Of a stretch of DNA of 64,000 nucleotides, positions 10,745 to 23,300 are shown in pieces. Position numbers and translations under genes: made by a program. The stretch comes from Carposina sasakii (lineage: Eukaryota > Arthropoda > Insecta > Lepidoptera > Carposinidae). The notes beneath the pieces were generated by a model. That model searched no databases. It had not been told where the DNA came from and worked only from the letters and a program-made list of their open reading frames with translations. The stretch covers positions 5,835,501 through 5,899,500 of the forward strand of contig CP053159.1 of NCBI GenBank assembly GCA_014607495.2, written 5' to 3'. Each line of letters starts with the position of its first letter. The first letter of the stretch is position 1.

Positions 10745-13700
10745 ATGGACATTCCCGTGCAAATTGCCGTTCGTCTCAAGCCCCCAAGCCTGGCAGACTC
10801 TACACAATGCATTTTCAGCAACCCAGTCACACAGATTGTCATTACGGAGAGTGGACAAACTTTCCATGTGAACAGAGCTTTACCTGTCGACTGCTCACAA
10901 GCTAATCTGTTTAGCTCATTTATGATACCTCAACTTAATTGTTTCCTGGACGGCTGTGATACATCTGTTGTGGTTGTAGGGCAGCCTAATACTGGGAAAA
11001 CATACACTCTTTTTGGACCAGGTAAATATTATTTACCATATTTTTTTCATTATTATTGATGGCCGATTGGTGTAGTTGGTAGTGGCCCTGCCTGCGACAC
11101 CATAGGTCCTGGGTTTGAATCCCGATAGGTGCAAACATTGATGTGATGAATATTGATGTTTGTTTCTGAGTCATGGATGTTTATATACTTATTTATATAC
11201 CGTTGCTTAGTACCCACAACACAAGACCTTAGGGATCTTAGTGTGGGACTAGGTCAATGTGTTGTAATGTGTGTGAATATTTATTTATACAACTGGGTAT
11301 TACTATACTATCTACTTTTATATCATATTATATTACACATTTCAGGTTTTGAATGCATTCACAGTGAATGTGACCAAGGAGTGGTGCCAAGGTTTTTGAC
11401 AGAAATATTTCATAAACTCCAGCAAATGCCTGAAAGGGAGTTTATATTACACTTAACATGGATGCAAGTGGTTAATAATAACATTTTTGATGTTCTTGGA
11501 GCTGGACTGGTGAGATGCTATAATGTAGAAGAGGCATTTCAATACCTACAACTGGGTTGGAGGCAAAGATGTCCCGGAAACAATCACACTGTGTTCACAG
11601 TTAGCATGGAACAGAAGTGGGTGGGTACAAATGGTGTATTGAATCACAGAATGTCAACAGCAAGCTTCTGTGATCTGGCAGCATATCCAGAACCAGGGCT
11701 CTTTGCTTTGGAGAACATAATCAAGGAGCTGCTGGCAGGAAATCCACCAAAACAAATAAATTATGACAGGTGCATTCTTACAGCTATGCTCAGGGATTCC
11801 TTTGGAGGGAGAGCTTTTACTTGGGTGATTGGTTGCATCAGCACTGAGCCTGAGGACTACCAGGATACATTGAAGATATTAAACCTTTGTTTGTGCTGTC
11901 GAGGTATCAAAAACTTTGTGACAGTAAACTTTTTTGCTGACAACAATACTCCAGTGTTTCCAGATAAAGCAGTGCCACCTCATGCTGACAACAACTTTAA
12001 CTTACAATTTGCCACTTCCCAGTGGATAAAATTGGTTTCTAATGCTGAGGGTCTTTTTAATAAAATTTTGCAATCCAAATCATTGTCTGAGGCTGATGTC
12101 AATCAAGTGAGTGAATGGTTGTTCCTGAAAGCAGAATGTGATGAATGTTTAAATAGTGAGCCTAGTGGAGATAACAAGGATGCCGGAACTAAGCAGGGTT
12201 TACCTAGAATTGCAGAAGATACAGAGCCCAGTGAGCCAAGTGAATCAGATGTGGAATCAGATTCAGATGATAGCCATTCAAACACAATATTCCAAGATAA
12301 AATTGAGAAATATATGGATTATTTTAAGGAAAAAAATGATCAATTGTTTGCAGAAAGATGTGAAGAATATTTGAACCATATTGATTCAGATGATATCACT
12401 TTATCAGAAGCCAGTGGATCTCTGTCTCTACCAGTGATGACTTCACAATCCAATTCTGGACGAAGAAGGACCATTCAGCCCGGTGAGAGCTTATCAGGTG
12501 CTGAATTGGAACTACTCAGGAAGGTTGCAGCAAAAGCAATATCTCCAGAATCTCAAAAAATTCTCATTGAATCTCATAAAAAAGATCAGGATCCAGAACC
12601 AAAACTGATTGAGAGAGAATTACTTAAAATGATTGACTCTCCAAAAACAGCAGAATTATGTAAAAAGTACAAAGTAACAAAAGAGAAGTATTCACAGAAA
12701 CAAATACTAGCTAGAAAACTTTCGAAAGAAATTACAAGTAGCCAATCACAGTTAAAAGAATTGATAAACTTGTGTATTACCAAAGAAAGAATTATAGATG
12801 ACCTTTCTAGAGCTACACATACTAAACCATATTCTGACAAAATAGACAGTAGCATGGTAGACCATGATACTCTAAAAGAAATTCGAAGGCATGAGACTAA
12901 TCTGAAAACATATAAGAAACAAATTGACCAAATCAAAAGACAAATTAAGAAAGATGAAAAACGCAAAAACACACTTGAGGTAGAACTTGTTAAAGACAAG
13001 TTAAAGCTGGATGACCTCTCAGAGTCTTCTATAGATTTTAAAGACAAGAAACCAAACACATTAAAACATTTCTCTAATAGAATATCCCAATTAGATAGCA
13101 TATTGAAAGAGAAGACAAATGATTTGGAAAATTTAGATTTATCAAAGGACAGGGAACTGTTATTAAGGAAAGAAATAAAAAATCTGAGGAAGACAAGAGA
13201 GTGCTTGCATGAGCAAAGATGCAGTTTAGGTCATAAGAGGAAAGTGTATAAATCTCTATCTGATTCTGAGGTAAGCAACTTCAATACAAGTGTTAACCTA
13301 TCGAAGTGGCAAGGTAAAGAAGGGAATATGTGGTTGATTCTGATTGTCATACTTTAAATTCAAAATTAGTTATGTCTGTCTCTCTCCATTCTTAATGTAA
13401 ATGGCTAAAACAAATAACAGTACATGTACATAAGTTATTATGATTACAGGAACGAAAGCTACTGGAATGTGAAGAAGCCATAGAAGCGATCGACACCGCA
13501 ATAGAGTACAAAAACAACCTGATATGTGGCAAGTCACCTTCATCATCCTTATCCGATTCTCAAGACAACAAGGATTCCAGAAGCAGAGGAGAGCAGATGC
13601 TGATGGCCAGACTTGACAAGCTGTCTCATGATGAAATTAAAACCTTATTGTACAGATATTTTCAAAAGGTGAATGCTAATTAAAATTTTTATAATTTTGT

Positions 13701-15812
13701 AGGTATAACATCTCATGTGTTTTTCAGTGCTTTGTTACGTCAACTCGTCCATAAGATTTTTAAACCTCGTTCAAGCTAAACATTGCCCTAAAATGTATGG
13801 GATGTCTGTCAGAGTAAAATAGTATAACTCCATGCCCGACTATGGGTATCGTAACAGACGATTAAGAGTTTTCGGAAGGAGGGTTTTTTCCACCTCCCGT
13901 ATAGTCAACAAACCTGTACATATTTCAAAAATCACACCGCGTTGTAGTCACTATGCCACACTTCTATGGCAACAGCCTTGTGGTGAACCTTGGCGGAGGC
14001 CTACGTCCAGCAGTGGTCTGCAATAGGCTGATGTGTATGTGTAACACATTCGCTGCCGGCATAATTTCTAAGCATGCATGCCGACATTAATTCAGTGCCA
14101 GGAGAAAAATAAACCTTGGCGGCACCTCTAGAAAACCAAGAAGACACAAATACGAAGTCGCCGGCAGTGATGAACGGACGACGGACCGTGTTTTCCGACG
14201 GATTCACTGTACGGTGCACTAGGAGGGTTTGTACACGCAGCGGACAACGGACCGTTGAAATTTGGCGGGCCGTTATCCGTTCACGTCTTCAAGCGCTCAT
14301 AGTGCACCAAACACCACAGTGAATCCTTCAAAAAACCGTTGTCCGTTCACGTCTACAAGCGCTCTTAAACCTTATTTTGTAATAACACGGTCATGGTGTA
14401 AAATATCCAAGTGGGTCCCAGGTGGTGGACCTGCGCGGCGCATGCGCGGCGCTGGAGGCGGGCGCGGCGGCGGCGGCGGCGGAGGCGGGCGCGTGGCGTG
14501 AGCGCGCCGCCGCCGCCTGGCGGCACGCCAACCGCGCGCGCAACCATGCGCATGCTAGGTACGTAATAGAGACGAAGTAGAGTCCATGTCATAGTAAAAA
14601 CTATGCTACCCCGTTTTTTTTAAAGATAGAAATTACAATTTAGAAGAAGCAGTGATAGTAAATATTAGCACACTCGTACTTGTAGGATATATAAGTACTA
14701 GAGGCATTTTGTAATTTTAACTGTTTATATTTCAGACACTTCCAATCGATGCACCGGTATTTAGTAGGTGGCAACCCCGAACGAGCCTTGTCTATGGGCA
14801 TGACGACCGACTCGGAAACGTCGGACGATGCCATGCGACTTGTCGATAGGATGAAGCAACTTGCCAGGTGTCATCCGGTAAGTTTTGTTAACATAGTAGA
14901 CACGTTAAAGTGATCACTTGAATTAGATCAAGACGGTGAATATTTCTCCTGAGCATAGCCGAATTTACGAGGGATTTTTATGTAGATTCTTAGAGCGGCT
15001 AAAGATTACACTACAGCACATACAGAACCTATATATTCACACGGCTGTGTTCCCAAAATATGGTATCCAGAGCGGCAGGATCACGAAAGAGATTCTTACA
15101 GCAAGATGTTAATGATGATGAGTTGCTAGCTCTATCGCCTGAGCGAACACCTCTGAGTTCCTTATTAGACTCATACCAACCGGGTATGAGATATAAAAGG
15201 GTAGGTACATATTCACGCACATTACATACATACATAAATACAGGATGTTTTTTGGTCGTCAACGTTGCCGAAAACTATGGAATCTCCTCATCATCACGAT
15301 AATTTTTTTCCATGGAAGCTTACCTGGGAAGTGTCTGGTTCCCAAGATATTAGGGTCCAAAGTTGAGTAAATAGACTTTTCTGTACCTTTATAAAAGTAC
15401 ATAGACGCGCGTAGCACAATTTTTCACGAGAAATAATGAATCTGTCTATGAAAAAACTAGCATAAACACTGGACATTTTAGATTTTGCCCGATCAAGTAA
15501 TTTAAATACTTTTTCAAAAAAAATTACATCGTTTCCCAGCATGTTTTTTGGTATAAACTTACTTTATTTGATGTATAGACAATGTACTATTCGTTAAGGG
15601 TGGCAACGAAAAAACATCCGATAGAACCACATGGTGCCACTTCTTCACGCACATTATTATGATGTTGAATTAACTTGAATATTCAATTTCAGACGACGGC
15701 GATACCCAGCCAAAACCTGCGGCAGCTAATGCCTGCCACAAACCTACCGGTAGCAAAGGTTACCAAAGAGAAGAACAAGCTAGTCATTGTGCAACACAGT
15801 AAGAAACACTGA
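10745..15812 (+). CDS. cos: Costa (Cos2), kinesin-like scaffold of Hedgehog signalling
   Basis: Coding exons: 10745-11021, 11346-13270, 13450-13668, 14422-14558, 14736-14877, 15102-15200 and 15693-15812. They sum to 2,919 nt (972 codons plus TGA) with every junction in phase. Cos2 tethers Ci, Fused and Smoothened in the Hedgehog pathway. The N-terminal 320 or so residues are a kinesin fold: GQPNTGKTYT (P-loop intact) and LTAMLRDSFGG. Switch I is reduced to GNNHTVFTV (no SSRSH) and switch II reads DLAAYP rather than DLAGSE, so motor activity is doubtful, as in fly Cos2. An acidic serine-rich linker and then long coiled coils (about residues 520-770) follow. YKSLSDSEERKLLECEEAIE and IEYKN fit the KIF7/KIF27/Cos2 coiled coil. 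ATG 10745 is preceded by an acceptor-like ttttgcag (10684-10691) and in-frame stops, so it is the start. Fly Cos2 is longer (about 1,200 residues). Confidence 0.9.
11061..11285 (+). mobile_element. SINE1, near full-length copy in costa intron 1
   Basis: The tRNA-like head carries an A box (ggtgtagttggtagtgg) and a B box (gggtttgaatccc). The body contains 'accgttgcttagtaccca' and 'cttagtgtgggactagg'. It fills most of the 324-bp intron 11022-11345 and leaves both splice sites intact. Confidence 0.85.
13830..14375. repeat. Repeat-rich part of costa intron 3
   Basis: About 13985-14035 carries the dispersed tail 'gaggcctacgtccagcagtg', also seen in related form near 31560, 33720 (reverse), 47720 (reverse) and 58563. 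About 14160-14370 has two copies of 'ttgtccgttcacgtct'-like sequence with partial inverted matches. Transposon debris without an intact ORF. Confidence 0.5.
15030..15143 (+). repeat. Dispersed repeat R overlapping the acceptor and start of costa exon 6
   Basis: Shares 'acggctgtgttccc', 'ggatcacgaa', 'acag', 'gatgttaa' and 'agttgctagctc' plus 'atcgcctga', in order, with 18588-18716. Partial matches lie at 20499-20630, 29461-29550 and 44173-44260. Exon 6 of costa begins at 15102, inside the match. The other copies have about 20 extra bases just after 'acag'. Confidence 0.7.
15240..15619 (+). mobile_element. MITE family M, copy in costa intron 6
   Basis: Begins ACAGGATGTTTTTTGGTCG and ends GGCAACGAAAAAACATCC, short inverted ends. 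The interior 'gggaagtgtctggttcccaa' and 'gatattagggtccaaagtt' is shared with 43830-44172 and 56063-56447. No ORF. Confidence 0.8.
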
Positions 15813-17248
15813 TACATGTACTTTTGCCTGGTGATCCCAGTGAACATGGTCATTATAGGGACGTCCTTGTTTCTGTTAGACTACTTCTTCCCAGCATAAA
15901 GTGGTTTGTGAAGTGGTCCTATGGTGAAAATTATGTGAAGTGTTATTAAAACGTGAAGTGTGTACAAATAGACTGAGCATCAGATTAAAAAAAAAGGACT
16001 AAATAGCCATTTACTATGGCATTAGTTATGTCTAATTGATTGAACATGTGATAAACTGATAACAATGCATTGTGAAAAAATTTAGACGTTTTCATTAACA
16101 ATGCATTGACGATTTTTGCATTGGCCACATTTGAAATTTACTGTGCGTGTACTATCAAGCTGTACTGTGACAAGGTTTTTTGAAGTTTGGTTACTCTGAT
16201 AATGAATCTGATTTTAGGATCTCAACTCACTTTGATATTTATTTATGTATCTCAAATTGACTAAATATTATGTGTAAATAAGTTCTTTGAAAATCTTGAT
16301 GTGAATGCCCTCTTGTAATATGTATAATTAATATTTTCTTTGCTGTATGTATATAAATCTTTAAAAAAAAATGCTGTACATAGTGTAATTATAAATAGTA
16401 GGTATGTACTAACAATGTAAATATTTTAGTAAAGTACATAGGTATTTTATATTTTGTTTAGACTAGGGGGACAGAATGGACACAGCAGATTATTGATACA
16501 GACCAATGTGATAAATGCCTATATTACATCTCTCTTTTGCCATTTATTTATGGCAAATGGAACAATTTGGCACATTTGTTTATTACATTTATAATTTTAT
16601 TATTAATATTATAGTTGGCCGTTACTCTACTTATTGTAATTTTTAAAACAACATCTTCACTGCCATATGGCCCTAAACCAAGTAATTAATTGATTACTTA
16701 CTGTAAAGACTGTATTGTGTTTTAAATTTTATTTTTGTATTCCTAAATTCATTTTCCTTTTGTTCTCAACCGTTTCATAGAATAATTCACATGCCTGATT
16801 TCGGAACTTACATTTTTTGTACGCAGTGATACCGAAAATGTGGTCATACACATAATAACTAGCGCTATTATCCAGCGGAGCTATACGGTAAAACGCACAA
16901 TAACCCTGTGGGTCTCCACTGAGCAAACAGCTTCGCGCGGCATTTTGCCTCACGTGTGGACGTGCCTCGGACGAGGCAAGCGCGGCCGAGCGCCCGAGAC
17001 ATTTATGTGTCCACCAAAGAGTATTATTATTATAGGGAAAGTGTCCACTCTGGACGCTCGCGTATTTAGTTTCGAGCCACGCTCGTAACTAAGCTAAATT
17101 GGCGACTCTCTAAATGTGGAAACTTTTAAGTGGTAAATAGTTGTATATGTTGTAATAATCTTGGTTATTTTCAACCGTTTGTTTCCCAAATAAAATAAAA
17201 AAATAAAATAAGTAGAAGTTCAGAAAAGAAATATAAATAATTATAACA
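15813..17248 (+). other. Likely costa 3' UTR and costa/TCAIM intergenic space
   Basis: AT-rich after the costa stop. Clustered AATAAA hexamers occur at about 17188-17206 (plus strand); an ATTAAA lies at about 15946. 16780-17090 contains a GC-richer block ('gacgtgcctcggacgaggca') resembling repeat debris. The true costa poly(A) site is not decidable from the sequence. Confidence 0.4.
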
Positions 17249-17254
17249 TTTAAT
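17249..17254 (-). terminator. Candidate poly(A) signal of the TCAIM-like gene
   Basis: ATTAAA on the minus strand, 63 nt after the TAG stop at 17317-17319. No AATAAA was seen on this strand between the stop and 17,150. Confidence 0.4.
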
Positions 17255-17316
17255 ACCAACATAATTCATTATCTACAAAAATATATACATAGTGATAAAA
17301 TTCGCTTATTATAGTT

Positions 17317-20300
17317 CTACTTGAAGTTCCACGGTATACAAAGTACGCCCTCGTTGAGTACGGAGTAGTAATGCGTGATATTGAGGATGTTCCCGCTGAG
17401 TTTCTGTAACAAATTATTTAAATAACTCTTATAATAACTTGCTCTAAAACTTGAAGATAGAGACAGCATCAACTTTATCCTTCAGATAGGGTAAGCTGTT
17501 TCGAAATATAAGTGATTGTGCTTGAGTTCTGGCGAATTGGGCTCTCGATTCTTGCACTCTTTTGTTGGCATGGCTGTACCTATATATTAACACCTTTAAA
17601 GAATGCCCCGTTACATTGAATTCGTCATACAAAATTTTCCTAAACAAAAATTGAATTTCAAATCTAATCTCGATAGATAAATTTTAAATGAGAAAGGCGC
17701 AGTCAAACGTAATGAAAAAATATGAACGCATATTTTATTTCATAAATAAAAGTTCCTTTACCACGGAACCCTAAAAAACCGCTTACCGTGCCAACCTGAT
17801 CAGCCCTAGTGAGCAGTCGTTCGCAGCACTCGATCATGAGTGCGGGCGTGATGCTGTCGTCCTTCTGCAGCTCTAGCAGAGAGAACCGGTCCACCACCTC
17901 CTTGTGAAGGGCTCGCTCTACGTGCTTGTTACTGAAATATGGCAACTTTATTATATTTATTTATTTAGCATTCGGCGAGAAAAGCTGGAACGGTTCGGGT
18001 GTAATTTTCTTGTGAAAATCAAAATTTATTTGTAAATGGCTTGCATGTGTCCGTAAAGTAATGTTTTCTGGTAGATGAGTTATATTTTGTTTACTTGTGA
18101 TGTGAATCTAGTGCGTGTGCATGGTTTTATATGCAGGTAAGCTGAGTAAAACTTTAGTCGGAATGCGATCTCTTCATGGGCTCATGTAAGTAATTTCTGC
18201 AATTATTTTTGATCTTTACTAATTTCACACCCATTATTGAGGATTTTCCCGACATTTTCATTCATCATTATCAATATCATCATAAATTGAGAAATAATTT
18301 ACTAAAGACAATGGCTGTATGGGCTTAGTTCCCTTGCCTTTCCTTCGGGATAAACTAAACAAAAAATAAAATTATTTAGACACCTACAGAACACACATTA
18401 AGGACTGATTTTTCCAACCGATCTGAAGGATAAAGTCTGTAAAAAAAAATGTCTTTCTCTAAAACTTGACCATGCATGGAGGAGACAAATTGTCTCTAAG
18501 CATCAACTTTACTCTTTTGATAGGCTATCGGACCTTTGGAAAAATCGGCCCTAAAAGAAACCGAAAAATAACATGACAAAAAATCTTACATACGGCTGTG
18601 CTTCCAAAAATGGGATAACCAGAACTGTAGGATCGCGAAGAAGATCATACAGTCACGTTTGTCATAGCGGCTTCAGATGTTAAAGATCACTGACAAGTTG
18701 CTAGCTCATCGCCTGAATTTTAAAACTACGCAACAGATTTTGATGTAGGTATATACATATGAACCTTCCTCTTGAAAACTAGGGAACCGCCCCAGCTTTG
18801 CACGGCCGCTAGTACGTAATAAGGGGCTGATATAATCGACTCACATGCTATACTCGGTCATGAGCGTGGTGGCCTCGTCTAGATGAGCAGCGAGGAATGC
18901 CACGAGTTCGGCCGCCGGGCACGACGACGGTGTTATGAACTGACCCGTAGGGGACACCATCAGCGGGCCAGCCTCCCTGTATATAGACCATGGGCGTTAT
19001 AAAAAACTTTAAGCATTGATTAGGCCAATCAACACTTAAGTTGACAGATATTCTGTACCCATTTTGCAGTCAAATGTGGTCGACTCTGACCTTAAATTTG
19101 TCCTACCTGTCCCTTTCTGACGCAGTAATTTATGTTAAGGACGGAGAGGGAGAGACTGTCTAAGTTTACGTTTAAGTGTGACGGTCAGAATCGACCATAA
19201 TGTCGTGCTCAACGGTTTCTTAACGCACCGTTTATAAGTAAGACCTAATATGGGTATTGTGTATGGAAGCGCAGGACTATTACCAAACTCGCAAAGCCGA
19301 AGCAATGCGAGGTGCGGAAGGACCGAGAGGATGCGTCACGCTCGTTACTCGCACGGACACGCAATTTTCTTATCGCATTGCTTCTTACGAGCGACAGCAG
19401 TTATCAAAAAATTTCCGCATAGGTAGGAGGGCTGAGGGTGAATATGCGATTTGTGAATGCGTTACATAGAGGCTTACTATTGGGAGAAATGTTTCGGAAA
19501 TTCACGCAGATATCAATCAAGATTAGTATCTATTTCGTATCGTAACGAAACAGTTTGGCGCCCAACGTGGGGCCCAATGCTACAACTGCTTCGGATATCT
19601 CGTATCTGAGATTTTTCCGTAAATCTGTTTAACATTAACAATCTTCATATTGGTTCACATTTTAATGCGAAAATTGTACCATATTCGCTTTCTCTCTGCT
19701 GTCGCTTTGCTTTTTCAAGTTACGTAAACAAAGAACCTAAGTGTAAAAAAAACTGGCGGTTATGTACTGTATGATACTCACTGTTCAACCACAATTTCGT
19801 ATTTGCTGAGCGATTCAGGCACATTGGGCGGCACGCGACATCCTCGCCCGTAGAAATCTCCAACAGAAGTGATCAGTTGTCGCAGGTGACCGCAGTACTG
19901 GGCCGCCGACACTTTCGGCATAAACTTCCTGTATTTAATGTAATAAATAAGCAACTAAATATCACAAGAAAATATAAAATACTTATAGCTACCTATATAA
20001 TCATATGGCTTAAGTTTTAAGTTTGCACGCAATTTTCATTTTCTCTAAGGTATATGTAGGTAGTTTAAACAAGCGAAAAATTACAAAAAAAAAAAATTCA
20101 AAGCAAAATAAACCAAAGTTCGCAATATTTTTTATATATTTTTGACTTATCGGAAAATTTAGGTATGTATATTCCTTCGCTTAATAGACTCTTTGTGACC
20201 GGCAAGTATCATGTTAAAAGGCACGTAAATAGCACCTTATTTACAAAGCATACCTTCTACAGACATGAATGTCCCTCAAAATGCTTGATAACGCTTTCTC

Positions 20301-23300
20301 ATAGTTCGGAATCATGCACAACGCGCTGTCCTCTTGCTTTATTTTCTTTATCAACTGAAATAAATAAATTTCATAGATATGAATACTCGAATAATTTCAA
20401 CAAATAATATTATAGTTATAATAAATATGAGGAAGAGATCGCATGGGGGCGTGGAGAAAATACCGTAATTTGCACAAAATAGATTACATATCTACATATC
20501 ATCGGCTGCCTCCCCGAAACTGGGGTACTCATAATTGCAGGATGGCGAATTCGCCTAATAGATTCTGTAGCCACGTTCAGCATAGCGGAGCCAGATGATC
20601 AGTGACCAGTTTCTAGCTAATAGCCTAAGAGGATTTACTTGAGTTTAGTTGTCGACTCTTATGATATGCATGGAAGGAGTTGCAGCAGATGTACCTATTC
20701 TAGTATAACCGAAGGAGAAGCACACAATAATAAATATACACAATAATACTCTGTATAATACCAAAAAAACTGTTATGTACACTTAGTGTGTAATAAAATT
20801 ATCGGGTGAAGAATTTATTCCATTTTCTTTATTCATAATTTTATAAAATTATTTGATTTAATAAAATTAGGATCAAAATAAATCTGCTTATATTATAAAA
20901 CCCACCGAAAGCCATTCGTGTCGGACATCAATAATGTTAAGATAGACATCTCCATCCAAACTCACGCCGGTGAACTGACCCAGAGCTATGGTTCTACCTG
21001 AAAAAAAAAAACACACACATTGCAAACTTACCGGGGTAGGTAGAGGTACCTACTGATCTAAATTTTATTTAAATTCCCACTAGAAATCAGGAAGTACAGG
21101 TAAACATGGTAAATAATGGGCATTTGTGCTAATTTTCTTTTTTATAAAAATGACATTGAAATTATTATTTGTTGGTGATAAAGTTGAATTTTAGGAGTGT
21201 TTTAAGACTGAATTATTGTTTTTTGAAAATTGCTATTCTAGTAGGTATGTTTTGCAAGACCCAATATTAATCTTAATAAAAAAGATATACCCTTAATAAA
21301 AATTCACCCGGTGGCTTAGTGGTTATAGCAGCTGGCACGGTTTGCAGTGGTTGTGGGTTCGATTCCCACTCGGATGAAGAATTTTTTCCATTTTCTTTAT
21401 TAATAATTTTATAAAAAAGATATAGATAATTACAAAATAGATAAATAACAATAGTACGGTCCAATCCTATATCTACCTTACAAATGCATGTACATAAACA
21501 TTTTCGTAAAGATTGGTCAAGCGTTTCGTAGGAATACAAACGGGTCACGACATTTTTTTTGTACCTACGTATTTACCTCTTTCTTCATAATTATGCACCT
21601 CTTTAATTGGTTACATAAATAAAATTGTTTGGAAATTATACCATTGTACGTACATCACATACCTACCTTCTAAATTACTCATAGTTGACGTGTTCTGAGT
21701 AGCCAGAGACATAAGGCTCTGTAGAGCTCCCCTTATATGACTAGCATTCCAGCCACTGTCATATTTAACCTGTAAGTGCAGAGGCTATAAGAATATTTCA
21801 CAATTTTGCAGTTATTTGGTGAAATTAGATCAACTGTATTGTACTTTCAGTACGTACCTACAATAAATAATAAAATAAATATTTTAATTGGCTGTATAGT
21901 ATCTTAAAGTTATAGGGATTCCAAATAATATCTACAAATTAAAAAGATTAACATTTGCAAAGATAAACACTTGTAACATGCAATTAATGCATTCAGGAAT
22001 AACACATAAGAATGTGGGTATTTCAATATGGCAAAGGGGGAATATATAAAAAAACAGATATGTACCTATGTAGTACCCATCCAATTAATACAATCAACAA
22101 ATTCTATAATTTTGGATATTAAGGCCCCAATCGTGCTATCAATCCCAAAACATTAAAAGAAAAAAATTGTGAACATTACGGTTTTTTAATTTTTTTTTAT
22201 AACTTGTTATAGACTCCCTTGGACCAACCCACCTAGTCTCGCGTTAAAAGCACCTTATATTACAGATCAACACCTTAAGATTTAAAACATCCCACCCAAA
22301 TACTATCAAGGTTTAAACTTAAGTACATTATTAAACTATGCTTAAGATATTAACTAAGAACAACAAATTTACAATAGCGCGATTGCTCCCCATATTTCAA
22401 ACCAGTGTTAAGAGTTACGAACTTCTTTTATACCATAATTTTTGCAAAGGTCCTTTATCAAGGAGTTCAAATGTTTTCGCGTCGCAGTTGTTGACTCGTA
22501 CTTCTCTTTAGCTATCATGTTATTTTCGTTGATCCATTGCCTGAAAAATAGACAGCGTTTAGGTACAACATAACAGCCAGCTAATAGTAAGATTCCTAAG
22601 GATATGTGTTGTGTTTACTATGTGTTTAAGAAATAATGAAAAAGGTAGGAATAATCCGCGCGGCGTAAGCTCAGCTTTGCATTTGTGCTAGTGTACAAGC
22701 AAGGGATGCGTCTCTTTTTAGCTAGGCCGACGCACACTCACACAATTTCCAAGCTTAGGTCTGACCACGAAGAAGGGTCTGACGTAGCCATGTACAGTAC
22801 ACCCATACAAATACAAAGTTGAGCTTACGTCGCGCGCACTATATTTATCTTAATTGTGAATGATGCTAGTCAAAACAAAACTTTACTCAGTAAGTTATAG
22901 GAACTTTTTACAATGTCGTGGTCAGCACAGATTAACGAAGTTAGTAAGAGAGTCCATTCCACTTTTCATTCTCTTAAACGCCTACAGAACTTTCTTCCTA
23001 TTAAGACCAAAATAACCCTCGCACAATCACTTATTCTTCCCCTTATTGATTATGCGGATGTTTGCTATCTTGACGCCAATGAGGAGCTGCTAAATAAACT
23101 CGAACGGCTCCAAAATCTAGGAATTCGATTTATATATGGCTTACGCAAGTATGACCATGTATCTCATCTTCGTAAAGAGTTAAAATGGCTCCCTATCCGC
23201 CTTCGCCGGAATGCTCACATACTTATACTACTTTATAAGATTCTGTACAGTGGCCCTTCTCCGGAGTATCTTGTTGAGAGATTTCAATATCTTTTCTCCA

